A stretch of 64,000 nt of DNA, taken from positions 1 through 64,000 of the forward strand of contig JAVHLI010000003.1 in assembly GCA_031082185.1 (NCBI GenBank), read 5' to 3'. Positions within the stretch are counted from its first letter, which is position 1; every line of letters starts with the position of its first letter. This DNA comes from a bacterium (GTDB taxonomy: Bacteria > Sysuimicrobiota > Sysuimicrobiia > Sysuimicrobiales > Humicultoraceae). This document shows, piece after piece, positions 25,442 through 34,766 of the stretch. A program made the position numbers and the translations under genes. A model generated the notes under the pieces. That model did no database searches, was not told the origin of the DNA, and saw nothing but the letters and a program-made list of their open reading frames with translations.

Positions 25442-26407
25442 CTAGTCGTACCGGATGCGGGGGTCGCTCACCACAAGCAACACGTCCGCTATGAGGTTTC
25501 CCGCGACCAGGGTCACCGAACCGATCACCAGCGACGCCATCACCACGTAGAGGTCCTTCTGGATCGTTGCCTCCACGATCAGCTTGCCGATTCCGGGCCA
25601 CCCCATCACGTTCTCGAGGATCGCCGAGCCGCCCAGGAGTCCGCCGAGGCTGAACCCGAAGATCGTGATCAGGGGATTGATGGCGTTGCGCACCGCGTGC
25701 CTGTTGATCACCGCGCGCTCGGCCAGGCCCTTGCTCCGGGCGGTCCGGACATAGTCCTGGCGCAGCACCTCCAGCAGATTCGCCCGCATCTGGCGCATCA
25801 GACCGGCCACGCCCAGCACGCCCAGGACTAGCACCGAAAGCACCATGTGGTGGGCCACGTCGAGGATCTTTCCCCACCAGGGCAGGAAGTCGTGGTCAAT
25901 GCTGGTCATGCCGCCGATTGGGAACCAGCCCGTCCGAAACGCCAGGTAGAGCAGGAACAGCCCCGAGAAGAATGTCGGGGTCGAGATGCCCAGGTACGCT
26001 GAGAACGAGAGCACGTTGTCGGATAGAGAGTACTGCCGCCGGGCGGCGTGGATCCCCAGCGGTATGGCGATAGCCCAGGCAACCGCGAACGACACCGCGT
26101 TCAGCAGCACCGAGTTCATCAGCCGTGATCCAATTAGCCAGATCACCGGCACCTGGAACGCGAACGAGTAGCCAAAATCCAGCCGGAGCGCGTTCCAGAG
26201 CCACCTGAGGTACTGGATGTGCAGCGGCTGGTCCAACCCAAAGCTGATGCGCATCCGGTCCACCGTCTGCTGGCTGACCACCGGGTTCATGCGGGCCTCA
26301 GCCAGGAAGTCCCCAGGTGAAATCTGGATGATGAGGAAGGAGATCAGCGTGATCCCAAAGAGCATCGGGATCAGGTGGAGCAGGCGGCGCGCTACGTGCC
26401 TGAGCAT
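25442..26407 (-). CDS. Peptide/nickel ABC transporter permease, DppB/OppB type (set C)
   Basis: The 321-residue inner-membrane permease has the family N-terminus (VARRLLHLIPMLFGITLISFLIIQ), FGYSFAFQVPV and the EAA loop VRTARSKGLAERAVINRHAVRNAINPLIT. It ends ADVLLVVSDPRIRYD. The ATG at 26407 begins only seven bases after a 28-base perfect palindrome, so initiation may be influenced by that hairpin. The DppC-type partner follows after 11 bases. Confidence 0.93.
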   Translation of the reverse strand: MLRHVARRLLHLIPMLFGITLISFLIIQISPGDFLAEARMNPVVSQQTVDRMRISFGLDQPLHIQYLRWLWNALRLDFGYSFAFQVPVIWLIGSRLMNSVLLNAVSFAVAWAIAIPLGIHAARRQYSLSDNVLSFSAYLGISTPTFFSGLFLLYLAFRTGWFPIGGMTSIDHDFLPWWGKILDVAHHMVLSVLVLGVLGVAGLMRQMRANLLEVLRQDYVRTARSKGLAERAVINRHAVRNAINPLITIFGFSLGGLLGGSAILENVMGWPGIGKLIVEATIQKDLYVVMASLVIGSVTLVAGNLIADVLLVVSDPRIRYD

Positions 26408-26414
26408 CGGAATC

Positions 26415-26442
26415 GGGCAGGAGGGGCATGCCCCTCCTGCCC
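26415..26442 (-). promoter_or_regulatory. Intercistronic hairpin between binding-protein and permease genes (set C)
   Basis: A perfect 14+14 palindrome with arm GGGCAGGAGGGGCA fills most of the 43-base gap. It lies eight bases after the binding-protein stop and seven before the permease start. The 5' arm on the transcript contains an AGGAGGGG Shine-Dalgarno-like stretch that would be paired in the stem. There is no T-run. A translation-coupling or RNA-stabilising hairpin fits better than a terminator. Confidence 0.7.
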
Positions 26443-26450
26443 TGCGGAAC

Positions 26451-28196
26451 CTACCTGTACGGGGTCCGGTAGTACAGTTCCTCGATGTTGGCCGTGGTCC
26501 CGCCGAACCCGAGCCGGATGTTGCCCATCGTGTTGCGCACCGCCGGCTGCGTGAGCGTGGTGGTGAAGTAGATCATCGGGACCTGCTCGGCAACGATCTC
26601 CTGCCAGCGGTTGTAGAGCTGCTTGCGCTTGTTCTGGTCCACCATCTGAGCGGCCTGGTCGAAGATGCGATCAATCTCGGTCTCCCAGTCCGTCGCCGGG
26701 GACTCCTGGCGCGGGTGCCACATGTGAAGCGAGCCGGTCGAGCGCCAGACGTTCTGGCCGGTGTGGGGCTCCAGCCCACCGGTCAGCCCGATGATGATCG
26801 CCTCCCAGTTGAAGGTACCGGTCAGCTTGCCCACCAGGGTGTTGAACGCCTCGGGAGCGAACGTCACGCGCATCCCCAGTCTGGTCAGGTCCTGGCGCAC
26901 CAGGTTGCCGATCGCTTCGCGGTCGGTGTTCCCGGCGTTGGTGGCCATGGTGAACTCGACGACATTGCCGGCCGCGTCGCGGAGCAACCCGTCGGCGCCC
27001 TTTGAAAACCCGGCCTCACGGAGCAGCACCTCGGCGCGGGCCGGGTCGTAGGAGTAGCGGCGCGTGTTCGGGTTGAAGAAGAACTTGTTGGCCGGGCTGA
27101 CAGGGCTGAACTGGGCGGTCGCCCGCCCCGCGTAAACCTGGCGGACGATGGCGTCACGATCAACCGCGTGGCTGACCGCCTGCCGGAACTTCACGTTCTG
27201 GAACCAGGCCAGCTTGGGACCGGAGATCCCGCGGGGGTTCAGGTTGAAGACCAGGAACTCGGTGGAGAACGTAGGCGGTCCGTCGAAGATCGTAAAGTTA
27301 CCGGCGGTCTCCTTCTGCTTGAACTCCGCGAACTCTCGGGGCCGGGCGGCGTAGTGGTCGGTCTCCTTGGCCTCGAACTTGAGCCGGGCGGCGTCGAGGT
27401 TCGGTACTACCACCACCACGATTCGCGCCAGGTACGGCAGCCGCTGGCCCTTCTTGTCCACCCTGTAGTACTTGGTGTTGCGCAGGAACACGATCCGCTG
27501 CCCCGGGACGTACTGCTGCATCACGAACGGCCCCTGGCCGATGATCTCGCGCGGCGGGGTGGCCACGCTCCAGGTGCGGTTGAACTCGGAGGCGCCCTGC
27601 TTGAGCGCGCCTTCCAGCTTGTGCTTGGGCAGCACGCTGAAACCTATCGTTCGTAGAAATGGGCCGAACGGCTGCTCGGTTTTGAACTCGACCGTGAGGT
27701 CGTCCACCTTCTTGTACTGGATCGGCTTGCCGGCGATCGTCAGCACGTCCGGCAGGCTGGACTGCACGCCCTTGGTGAAGGCCGCATCCAGCGTGAAGAT
27801 CACGTCGTCGGCCGTCACCGGCACGCCGTCGTGCCACGCGACGCCTTTGCGCAGCTTGAACCGCCAGGTGCGGCCGTCCTTGCTCACGGTCCAGGACTCG
27901 GCCAGCGCGCCCTCGATCTCGGTCGAGATCCGGTTCGTCTCCACCAGCCCGTCGAAGGAGTAGCTCAGGGGCACCGTGGATGAGGTTTCCTGAGCCACCA
28001 CCGCGTTGAACGTCCGCGGGTCGGAGATCGAGGTGGTCACGTAGGTGCCGCCGAACCGCCCGACCTCGCCCTCGGCGACCAACGGGTTCGCGACATCCGG
28101 CAGCGTCAATTTGGGGGACTGGGCGATGACCGGCGTGGCAACGACAAGCGCGCCTGCGATCGCCACCACAATCAATCTGGGAATCATCCCTCTCAT
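26451..28196 (-). CDS. Peptide-type substrate-binding protein (SBP family 5, set C)
   Basis: This 581-residue binding protein starts at the ATG at 28196, with GGAGG six bases upstream. The signal peptide is MRGMIPRLIVVAIAGALVVA, cleavage likely at AQS. SBP_bac_5 motifs include VPLSYSFDGLVETN, FKLRKGVAWHDGVPVTADDV, the FRQAVSHAVDRDAIVRQVYAG block and a C-terminal ligand-contact region. It is only distantly similar to the other three binding proteins, so its substrate may differ. A short hairpin at 28209-28227 sits immediately before its ribosome-binding site. Confidence 0.93.
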   Translation of the reverse strand: MRGMIPRLIVVAIAGALVVATPVIAQSPKLTLPDVANPLVAEGEVGRFGGTYVTTSISDPRTFNAVVAQETSSTVPLSYSFDGLVETNRISTEIEGALAESWTVSKDGRTWRFKLRKGVAWHDGVPVTADDVIFTLDAAFTKGVQSSLPDVLTIAGKPIQYKKVDDLTVEFKTEQPFGPFLRTIGFSVLPKHKLEGALKQGASEFNRTWSVATPPREIIGQGPFVMQQYVPGQRIVFLRNTKYYRVDKKGQRLPYLARIVVVVVPNLDAARLKFEAKETDHYAARPREFAEFKQKETAGNFTIFDGPPTFSTEFLVFNLNPRGISGPKLAWFQNVKFRQAVSHAVDRDAIVRQVYAGRATAQFSPVSPANKFFFNPNTRRYSYDPARAEVLLREAGFSKGADGLLRDAAGNVVEFTMATNAGNTDREAIGNLVRQDLTRLGMRVTFAPEAFNTLVGKLTGTFNWEAIIIGLTGGLEPHTGQNVWRSTGSLHMWHPRQESPATDWETEIDRIFDQAAQMVDQNKRKQLYNRWQEIVAEQVPMIYFTTTLTQPAVRNTMGNIRLGFGGTTANIEELYYRTPYR

Positions 28197-28208
28197 ATCA
28201 TGCCTCCT

Positions 28209-28227
28209 TCTCCCGGACCCCGGGAGA
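28209..28227 (-). promoter_or_regulatory. Short hairpin in the leader of the set-C binding-protein gene
   Basis: TCTCCCGG at 28209-28216 pairs with CCGGGAGA at 28220-28227 around a 3-base loop. It ends a few bases before the GGAGG ribosome-binding site. It may close the pcrA transcript at low efficiency or shape access to the ribosome site. No T-run follows. Confidence 0.35.
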
Positions 28228-28334
28228 GGGTTGGGTTGGCCTTCCAAACGCCTGGCCTTTCCGACCACAAGTATACAGCATGGGCAGCGGTAACCTGAGT
28301 AGTACGCCGGGCCGGGGGCAACTCCTGTGGCGGC

Positions 28335-31300
28335 TCACTCGGCCCGCTCCAGAGGAGCGTAGCTCAGCGCCAGGCGCTTAACCGCGCCGGAGAACCGGAC
28401 GGTCACTATTGCCCCTTCACCCTCCCCTTCCGCGTCCAGCACCTCGCCGTCGCCGAACTTGGAGTGCCGGACGCGCATCCCCACCTCAAAGTGCGGCAGC
28501 GGACGGCGCGCGCCCAGGCGGCCCCTGCCGCTCCCTGGAACCGCGGCCCGCCCAAGGCCGTGCTGCACCGGCCCTTCGACGACCTGACGGACCGCCCCTG
28601 CGGTCAGCTCGGGCGGGACCTCTTCCAGGAAGCGCGACGGCAGCGCCAGGTTGGGCGCGCCGAAGGTCGCGCGCATGCGTGCATGGGTCAGGTACAGCCG
28701 GTGTTTGGCCCGCGTGAACCCCACGTAGCAGAGGCGCCGCTCTTCGTCCAGCCCGCCCTCCTCTTCCAGCGCGCGGACGTGCGGGCAAAGGCCCTCCTCC
28801 AGCCCGGTGACGAACACGGCCGGGAACTCTAGGCCCTTGGCGCTGTGCAGCGTCATCAGGGTCACACGGTCGAGGTCGTCCCGGTGGGTGTCCACGTCGG
28901 CCACCAGTGCCAGGTGCTGGAGGAACGCCCCCAGGCCGGGCTCGCCCGCGAACTCCTCGATCTCCCGCGCGACGGTTACGAGCTCACGCAGGTTCTCCAG
29001 CCGGCTGAAAGCCTCCTCGGTGCCCTCGGCCTGCAGCATCGCCTGGTAGCCCGTCTCCACGATGGCGCGGGCGATCACATCGCCGGCGGGCAGGTTGGCA
29101 GCGGCCTCGCTCAGTCCGGCAATCAGGCCGGCGAACCCCTCCAGCGTGCGGGCCGCGGCGCGTGGCAGGCCTTCGGTAAGCTCGGACCGCCGCATCGCTT
29201 CAAGCACCGTGCACCCGGCTGAGCGGGCGCCGGCCGTGAGGCGGGCCAGGGAGACCTCCCCGATGCCCCGCCGCGGCGTGGCGAGCGCGCGCCGCAGGCT
29301 GATCTCGTCCCGAGGCGCCACGGCCAGTCGCAGGTAGGCCAGGATGTCCTTGATCTCCTTGCGCTCGTAGAAGCGGACGCCGCCCACAACCTGGTAGGGG
29401 ATCCCGGCCTTGAGGCACTCCTCCTCCAGCAGCCGCGACTGGGCATTGGTCCGGTAGAGCACCGCGATCTCGCGCAGCCGCACGCCGTCTGCGACCAGAG
29501 TGCGGACCTGGTCGGACACGAACCGCGCCTCGTCGCTACCGTCCAGCGCATCAAAGACCTGTACCGGCAGGCCCTCCTGGTTACCGGTCCACAGCTCCTT
29601 GGCATGCCGGTGGGGGTTGTGCCGGATCACCGCGTGCGCCGCGGCCAGGATCGTCTTAGTCGAGCGGTAGTTCTGGGTCAGCGCCACGACCTTCGCATCT
29701 GGGTAGTCGCGCTCGAACTCCAGGATGTTGCGGACGTCCGCGCCGCGCCAGCGGTAGATCGAGTTGTGCACCAGCACGCCGTTGGCCACGTATGTCCGGA
29801 GGTCGGGCACATCCAGATCGAAGACAGGCCCTTCGTAGTGCCCAATGGTCCGGGTCGTCACCTCGTCCTCCACCACGCGCCCGTCATGCACAACCGCCAG
29901 TCGCATGCCCGGATGGAGATGCCCGAGCGGCATAACGAGGTGGACAGGTTGTGATCGCGATGCCGGCTGCCCGGTCGCCGCCGCTGCGCCCGCAACACGG
30001 GCGCGCAGCACAGGTTCTCCCTCCACCATCGTCGCGAGGTGCTGCGCCATGCGCCACCCGGCGTCGTAGTCACGGCGGGCGGTCTCAACCCGCCATACCG
30101 CGGCGCGGGACTCCCGCGTGCTGTAGGCTCGGTCCACTTTTGCGCGAAGCTCCGCGCCCGATGTCACAAGTTGAACGCGGTGATCGTGCCAGGGACGCTG
30201 CTGGTAGGTGCGGCCGTCGCCGAACATCGTGAAGTGCACGAGCCGCCTGGTTGTCTGGCCCCGAATCACGGCCCCAGAGCGATGGTGGGGATACTCAGGG
30301 AACATCCCCAGCTCCGACAGCAACCGGTGCGCGCGATCCTCGGTCTCGATCTCCCGAAAGATACGATCCACGTGGGGCTGCCCTATCTGCATCCGCCGAC
30401 CGCGGACGTGGAAGACGGTCGTGGGGATCCCGTACCTGAAAGCATAGAGCTGCTCGAGGCAGGCTGCCTCCGCTTCATCGGGGGACGCGGCCAGCACCCA
30501 GAGGCGATCAGCGACCTCACCGTTCAGCCTCAGCGCGAGACCACTGTCCACCCCGCCGGGTGCCCTGCTGCGCACGCCGCGGGTCCGTCCGATCCTGTAT
30601 CCCACGCCACGCCGGTGCATGAGATAGACGTAGTGCAGATCTGGGTGAGGAACAAGTCTGGCAAAGGCGAGATGGTTGGGCGTCGCGGTCAGCCTCAACC
30701 CGCCCGCCGTCTCCACGGTCACGACGGGCCCGCGATATTCACGCCGCAGCGGTGCGGAGGCACGTGCCGCGGCCAAGCGGCCGGATCCGCAGGCCGCCTG
30801 AAGCATTGAGCCTTCCTCGATGGACTCGATGGACGTCGCACCTGGCGGGGAGGCCTGCCCGGCGCCCGCCATCGCGATCAGCGTGCCCGCAGGCAGGCAC
30901 TGGTCGTCGTCGCCCACCACGGTCACGTTCCGGTGCCTGCCTGCCAGCGCACGCACCAACAGGTACTGCGCGTGGTTGGTGTCCTGGTACTCGTCCACCA
31001 GCACGTGCTCGAAACGGTCCTGGTACTTCCGGAGCACCTCCGGATGCTCTTCGAACAGCCGCAGCACCTCGCACATCAGGTCGTCGAAGTCCAGCGCGCC
31101 CTGGGCGCGCAGCTCGGCCTGGTACGATTGCCAGACCCTGGCCGTCGCCTCCTCCATGAACGTCGAGGCGCGCGCGGCGTACCGGGCCACATCCAGCACC
31201 TCATCCTTGGCCCGGCCTATCATGGCGTGGATCGCGGCCGGCGGATACCGCCGCTCGTCGAGCCCCAGCACGGCCAGGCAGTCGCGGATCACCCTGCGCT

Positions 31301-31649
31301 GATCGTCCTCGTCATAGATCGCGAACTGCGCCGGCACGCCGATCGCCTCGCCGTCGGCTCTGAGGATGCGGCTGCAGGTGGCGTGGAAGGTGCCGACCCA
31401 GATCGGGCGCGCCGCTGGTCCGCCCAGCAGCGCGTCAATCCGCTCGCGCATCTCGCGCGCGGCCTTGTTGGTGAAGGTGACCGCCAGGATGCGTCCGGGA
31501 GCCACGCCGCGCTCGCGGATCAGGTAGGCGATCCGGTGCGCCAGGACCCGGGTCTTGCCCGAACCGGCCCCGGCCAGCACGAGCAGCGGCCCGCCTGGAT
31601 GGGTGACCGCATCGCGCTGCGGAGGGTTCAGGGAGGAAAGCAGGTCCAT
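28335..31649 (-). CDS. pcrA: ATP-dependent DNA helicase PcrA/UvrD, interrupted by an intein
   Basis: The precursor is 1104 residues. Removing a 379-residue intein (C251-N629) leaves a 725-residue superfamily 1A helicase of normal PcrA length. It shows Walker A AGAGSGKT (27-34), motif Ia TFTNKAAREM, motif II VDEYQDTN, motif III GDDDQ|SIYRWRGAD split by the intein, motif V/VI regions (TLHSAKGLEFPAVFVTGLEEG and YVGFTRAKHRLYL), and the C-terminal PcrA Tudor-like tail (FEVGMRVRHSKFGDGEV). It unwinds DNA 3'-5' in repair and recombination. Splicing must rejoin Gln250 to Ser630 to make an active enzyme. Confidence 0.97.
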   Translation of the reverse strand: MDLLSSLNPPQRDAVTHPGGPLLVLAGAGSGKTRVLAHRIAYLIRERGVAPGRILAVTFTNKAAREMRERIDALLGGPAARPIWVGTFHATCSRILRADGEAIGVPAQFAIYDEDDQRRVIRDCLAVLGLDERRYPPAAIHAMIGRAKDEVLDVARYAARASTFMEEATARVWQSYQAELRAQGALDFDDLMCEVLRLFEEHPEVLRKYQDRFEHVLVDEYQDTNHAQYLLVRALAGRHRNVTVVGDDDQCLPAGTLIAMAGAGQASPPGATSIESIEEGSMLQAACGSGRLAAARASAPLRREYRGPVVTVETAGGLRLTATPNHLAFARLVPHPDLHYVYLMHRRGVGYRIGRTRGVRSRAPGGVDSGLALRLNGEVADRLWVLAASPDEAEAACLEQLYAFRYGIPTTVFHVRGRRMQIGQPHVDRIFREIETEDRAHRLLSELGMFPEYPHHRSGAVIRGQTTRRLVHFTMFGDGRTYQQRPWHDHRVQLVTSGAELRAKVDRAYSTRESRAAVWRVETARRDYDAGWRMAQHLATMVEGEPVLRARVAGAAAATGQPASRSQPVHLVMPLGHLHPGMRLAVVHDGRVVEDEVTTRTIGHYEGPVFDLDVPDLRTYVANGVLVHNSIYRWRGADVRNILEFERDYPDAKVVALTQNYRSTKTILAAAHAVIRHNPHRHAKELWTGNQEGLPVQVFDALDGSDEARFVSDQVRTLVADGVRLREIAVLYRTNAQSRLLEEECLKAGIPYQVVGGVRFYERKEIKDILAYLRLAVAPRDEISLRRALATPRRGIGEVSLARLTAGARSAGCTVLEAMRRSELTEGLPRAAARTLEGFAGLIAGLSEAAANLPAGDVIARAIVETGYQAMLQAEGTEEAFSRLENLRELVTVAREIEEFAGEPGLGAFLQHLALVADVDTHRDDLDRVTLMTLHSAKGLEFPAVFVTGLEEGLCPHVRALEEEGGLDEERRLCYVGFTRAKHRLYLTHARMRATFGAPNLALPSRFLEEVPPELTAGAVRQVVEGPVQHGLGRAAVPGSGRGRLGARRPLPHFEVGMRVRHSKFGDGEVLDAEGEGEGAIVTVRFSGAVKRLALSYAPLERAE
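29763..30899 (-). mobile_element. Intein in PcrA/UvrD helicase motif III, GIY-YIG-like central domain
   Basis: The 379-residue insertion starts with Cys (CLPAGTLI) and ends with His-Asn followed by Ser (VLVHN|S), the splice-junction pattern of class 1 inteins. Block B is TATPNHLAFA with the TxxH motif, and the C-terminal blocks are GPVFDLDVPDLRTYVANGVLVHN. The centre has no LAGLIDADG motif. Instead YVYLM...GYRIGRT followed by SPDEAEAACLEQLYAFRYG resembles a GIY-YIG nuclease core, with an expected Glu in the AxxLE helix. The Hint domain is confident; the GIY-YIG reading is inference. Confidence 0.92.
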
Positions 31650-31708
31650 GGTCCGCCGTCCACTATATCGGCCGGCGATGTTGGAGGCAAACGTGTCGTT
31701 CGGCCGTA

Positions 31709-32164
31709 CTACGGCATCAACCGGTATCGTGCGGCAAGAGCTTCGGGAGTCTCAACGCTGATCCCCTGATACCCGGAGAAGCCCTTGGCATCGTACGTGC
31801 AGATGGTCCCGATGTTGAGGGTTCGCATCTGCGCCACGAGGAATGCATCGAACACCCCCTGCCCTGTCGGCCCCCGACTCGTCACGATTTCGGCGAACTC
31901 GGCAAAGACGCCGGGTTCCGGATACACCACCTGGAGTGCCCCCGCCAGTACATCGAGCCCTTCCCATGCCTCAACAGGAGCCACAGGGCGTTCTACCCGT
32001 CTGTGGTCGGTGATGATCGCAAAGGCTTCGAGCAGCACCTGGGGTACAAGCACGCCCGGCACCCTTCGTGACTTTGCGCCCTCCAAGACGGCGCGACAGA
32101 TCGGAAATGCACGAGCATTGCCGTCGACCCCGGCCACGATGATGTTCGTGTCGAGAAGGATCAC
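31709..32164 (-). CDS. vapC: PIN-domain toxin, VapC family
   Basis: The 151-residue PIN ribonuclease of a type II toxin-antitoxin pair begins MILLDTNIIVAGVDG, with the first catalytic Asp at residue 5. A conserved Glu in VLLEAFAII, an Asp in GVFDAFLVAQM and a late Asp in CTYDAKGF complete the acidic quartet expected for Mg2+-dependent RNA cleavage. It starts with GTG overlapping the antitoxin stop (GTGA), so the two proteins are translationally coupled. Confidence 0.9.
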   Translation of the reverse strand: MILLDTNIIVAGVDGNARAFPICRAVLEGAKSRRVPGVLVPQVLLEAFAIITDHRRVERPVAPVEAWEGLDVLAGALQVVYPEPGVFAEFAEIVTSRGPTGQGVFDAFLVAQMRTLNIGTICTYDAKGFSGYQGISVETPEALAARYRLMP

Positions 32165-32394
32165 CTGGGAGCCTGGCGCTTCAGACGATCCTCATAAAGG
32201 TCTCCGCGCTTCCACGGTTTCACCTCGCCCAGGTGGAATGTGGGGAGTTCGCGAGGGTGGGTCTTGAAATAGCGTTCCAGGGCTTCGATGACGATGTCGT
32301 TCTTCTGTCGCCCGGTCTCCTGGCTCATGCGGTCCAGCTCGGCGAGAATGTTGGCCCGGGATCGCGGCACGTACACGTTCAGCTGCATCTCCAT
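32161..32394 (-). CDS. vapB: VapB-type antitoxin with ribbon-helix-helix N-terminus
   Basis: About 77 residues from the ATG at 32394 (a GTG slightly upstream is an alternative). The start MQLNVYVPRSRANILAELDRMSQETGRQKNDIVIEALERYF has the beta strand-helix-helix pattern of RHH repressors. The C-terminal tail, rich in Pro, Lys and Arg, would wrap the VapC active site. It lies immediately upstream of vapC with a four-base overlap and probably represses the pair. Confidence 0.85.
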   Translation of the reverse strand: MEMQLNVYVPRSRANILAELDRMSQETGRQKNDIVIEALERYFKTHPRELPTFHLGEVKPWKRGDLYEDRLKRQAPR

Positions 32395-32525
32395 CACCAG
32401 TTCCACCTTCCCACAACCAGTAGTGATTGTCAATAGCTATTTCCTGGGGCTACGACGGCCACTCGATGACGGGCCCGGAGGGCTCGCGGCCGGGGGCGTA
32501 CGGACGGTCCCCAGGAGCCCGTGTC

Positions 32526-33080
32526 TCAGTCAATCTCTGCGAACACGGTTTGAAGGGGAAGCGCGAGGTCGGGGAGCGGCGGTGCGCCCTGCATCACCTC
32601 GTCCCGCGCGAATCGCATCACATCGGCGTGCGCGTGAACTGTCACCGTCCGCGCGTCTGGATCGACGACCCACACCCCATGGGCGCCCGCCCGCAGGTAA
32701 TCAGCTACCTTCGCCGCGACCTCGGAGGGGCGATCGTCAGGCGAGAGCACCTCGACCGCGAGATCGGGTGGACCAGGGAAGAACTTCGCGGGGAGCGGTG
32801 AGGGCACGCGTCGTTTCAGCACGACCGCGAGGTCCGGCGCCCGAACGGTCGGGGGCTCCTTGATTAGGATGAAACCGGCGTCGGACACGACGATGCCCAG
32901 ACCACGGGCCGCCACATGCTCGCGGAGCCGCTGGCCCAGGCTCAGAACCAGCACCCCGTGGCGAACCCCCGGCGGGACCAGTTCGATCACCTGCCCTCCG
33001 ATGAGCTCCGCCTTGGGCAACCGGTGGGCCATGTGCCAGAACTCATCAACGGAGACCGGGGTCCGAGTTTCAGGCGCCAT
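32526..33080 (-). CDS. Uma2 family endonuclease (DUF820, PD-(D/E)XK fold)
   Basis: This 184-residue protein matches the Uma2 restriction-endonuclease-like family: VSVDEFWHMAHRL at the N-terminus, a central PDLAVVLK, then the nuclease motif PDLAVEVLSPDDRPSEVAAKVADYLRAGAHGVWVVDPDART. The E-x-L-S-P element carries a likely catalytic acid. The biological role of the family is not established. The start at 33080 (MAPETRT) gives the usual length. It stands between vapBC and guaA with ~100-130 base gaps on each side. Confidence 0.88.
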   Translation of the reverse strand: MAPETRTPVSVDEFWHMAHRLPKAELIGGQVIELVPPGVRHGVLVLSLGQRLREHVAARGLGIVVSDAGFILIKEPPTVRAPDLAVVLKRRVPSPLPAKFFPGPPDLAVEVLSPDDRPSEVAAKVADYLRAGAHGVWVVDPDARTVTVHAHADVMRFARDEVMQGAPPLPDLALPLQTVFAEID

Positions 33081-33186
33081 GACGCAAGTATAACACCCTC
33101 CAGGTCCACCCCACATATTCATTCGGCAGCGGAGTCCGTTCTTTCAGGGGGTCAGGTCGAACCGTGCGAGTAGAACGTCGGGGGCC

Positions 33187-34704
33187 CTACTCCCACTCTA
33201 TCGTAGCCGGAGGCTTGCTCGTGATGTCGTAGACCACCCGCGTGACGCCGGGTACCTCGCGGGTGATGCGGCTGGCCACCGACTCGAGCACCTCTTCAGG
33301 CAGGCGCGCCCAGTCGGCGGTCATGCCGTCCTCGCTGGTCACCGCGCGCACGACGATCACCTGGCCGTAGGTGCGGGCGTCGCCCATGACGCCCACGGTG
33401 TGCACCGGCAGCAGCACCCCAAACGCCTGCCAGATCTCGAGGGCCAGGCCGGCCTCCCGCAGCTCTTCCAGGATGATCGCGTCGGCCGCCCGCAGCCGAT
33501 CGAGGCGCTCGGCCGTGACCTCGCCCATTATCCGGATTGCCAGCCCCGGCCCGGGGAAGGGATGGCGCACGATCATGCGATCTGGCAGCCCTAGCTGCCT
33601 GGCAACCTCGCGCACCTCGTCCTTGAAGAGGTCGCGGAACGGCTCCACCAGCCGCAGCCGCATGCGCTCGGGCAGGCCGCCGACATTGTGGTGGGTCTTG
33701 ATGCGGGCCGCGGTCCGGGTGCCGCTCTCAATGACGTCAGGGTAGAGCGTGCCCTGCACCAGGTACTCGATCGCGCCCAGGCGCTGCGCCTCTTCCTCGA
33801 AGACGCGGACGAACTCCTCACCGATCGTGCGCCGTTTCTGCTCCGGATCGGTCACCCCGGCCAGGCGGGCCAGGAATCGCGCCCGGGCGTCCACGTGGAT
33901 CAGCGGCACCTGGAAAGCGTCGCGGAAGGTCTTGACCACCTGCTCCGGCTCGCCCTTCCGCAGCAGGCCGTGATCAACGAAGATGCAGGTAAGCTGGTCT
34001 CCGATGGCGCGGTGCACGAGAGCCGCCGCGGTGGCCGAATCCACCCCGCCCGAGAGCGCGCAGAGCGTCCTACCCCCGCCCACCTGTTCCTGAATCACGG
34101 CGACGCTGCGATCTATGAACGACGCCATGGTCCACGACGGCTCGCAGCCGCAGACACCGTAGAGGAAGTTGCGCAGAACCTCGATCCCCCACGGCGTGTG
34201 GGAAACCTCGGGATGGAACTGCAGACCGTAGAGACGTCGGGAACGATCGGCCATCGCGGCCACCGGGCTGCTATCGGTGTGGGCGAGCGCCGCAAACCCC
34301 GGCGGCAACTCGGTCACCGAGTCGCCGTGGCTCATCCAGCAGATGAGGCGGAGCTCCAGGCCGGCGAAGAGGTCGGCGCCGTCGTCCACGAACAGGCGCG
34401 TGCGGCCGTATTCCCGCTGCTCGGCCGCGGCGGTGCGGCCGCCCAGTAGGTGGGTCATGATTTGCATTCCGTAGCAGATCCCCAGCACCGGCACGCCCGC
34501 GTCGAACAGCGCCGGATCCGCCAGGGGCGCCCCTGGCTCGCAAACGCTCGCCGGGCTGCCCGAGAGAACGATCCCCTGCGGCCGATGGGCCAGTATCTGC
34601 TCCAGCGGGGTATCGTAGGGCAGGATGATGCTGTAGACCCGGCTTTCCCGGATGCGCCGGGCGATCAGTTGGGCGTACTGCGCGCCGAAGTCGAGGACGA
34701 TCAC
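33187..34704 (-). CDS. guaA: GMP synthase (glutamine-hydrolysing)
   Basis: About 505 residues from GTG 34704, converting XMP to GMP. The N-terminal class I amidotransferase shows [18 protein letters not shown], the nucleophile in GICYGMQ and the His/Glu pair in [10 protein letters not shown]. The ATP-pyrophosphatase domain carries the P-loop [13 protein letters not shown]. The C-terminal dimer domain ends [13 protein letters not shown]. The GTG lacks a clear ribosome site; CTG at the guaB3 stop junction is an alternative. It directly follows a guaB3-like gene, consistent with a guanine nucleotide operon. Confidence 0.95.
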   Translation of the reverse strand: MIVLDFGAQYAQLIARRIRESRVYSIILPYDTPLEQILAHRPQGIVLSGSPASVCEPGAPLADPALFDAGVPVLGICYGMQIMTHLLGGRTAAAEQREYGRTRLFVDDGADLFAGLELRLICWMSHGDSVTELPPGFAALAHTDSSPVAAMADRSRRLYGLQFHPEVSHTPWGIEVLRNFLYGVCGCEPSWTMASFIDRSVAVIQEQVGGGRTLCALSGGVDSATAAALVHRAIGDQLTCIFVDHGLLRKGEPEQVVKTFRDAFQVPLIHVDARARFLARLAGVTDPEQKRRTIGEEFVRVFEEEAQRLGAIEYLVQGTLYPDVIESGTRTAARIKTHHNVGGLPERMRLRLVEPFRDLFKDEVREVARQLGLPDRMIVRHPFPGPGLAIRIMGEVTAERLDRLRAADAIILEELREAGLALEIWQAFGVLLPVHTVGVMGDARTYGQVIVVRAVTSEDGMTADWARLPEEVLESVASRITREVPGVTRVVYDITSKPPATIEWE

Positions 34705-34766
34705 CGGGCGGGGCGGCGTGCCCGGCTGCGTGGGGAGCAGGAGCTGCGGCTGGGGCTGCGCGGGCG

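Noticed and set aside
33081-33186. A possible gene between Uma2 and guaA
   Set aside because: The gap is about 100 bases with no frame of useful length and no ribosome-binding site.
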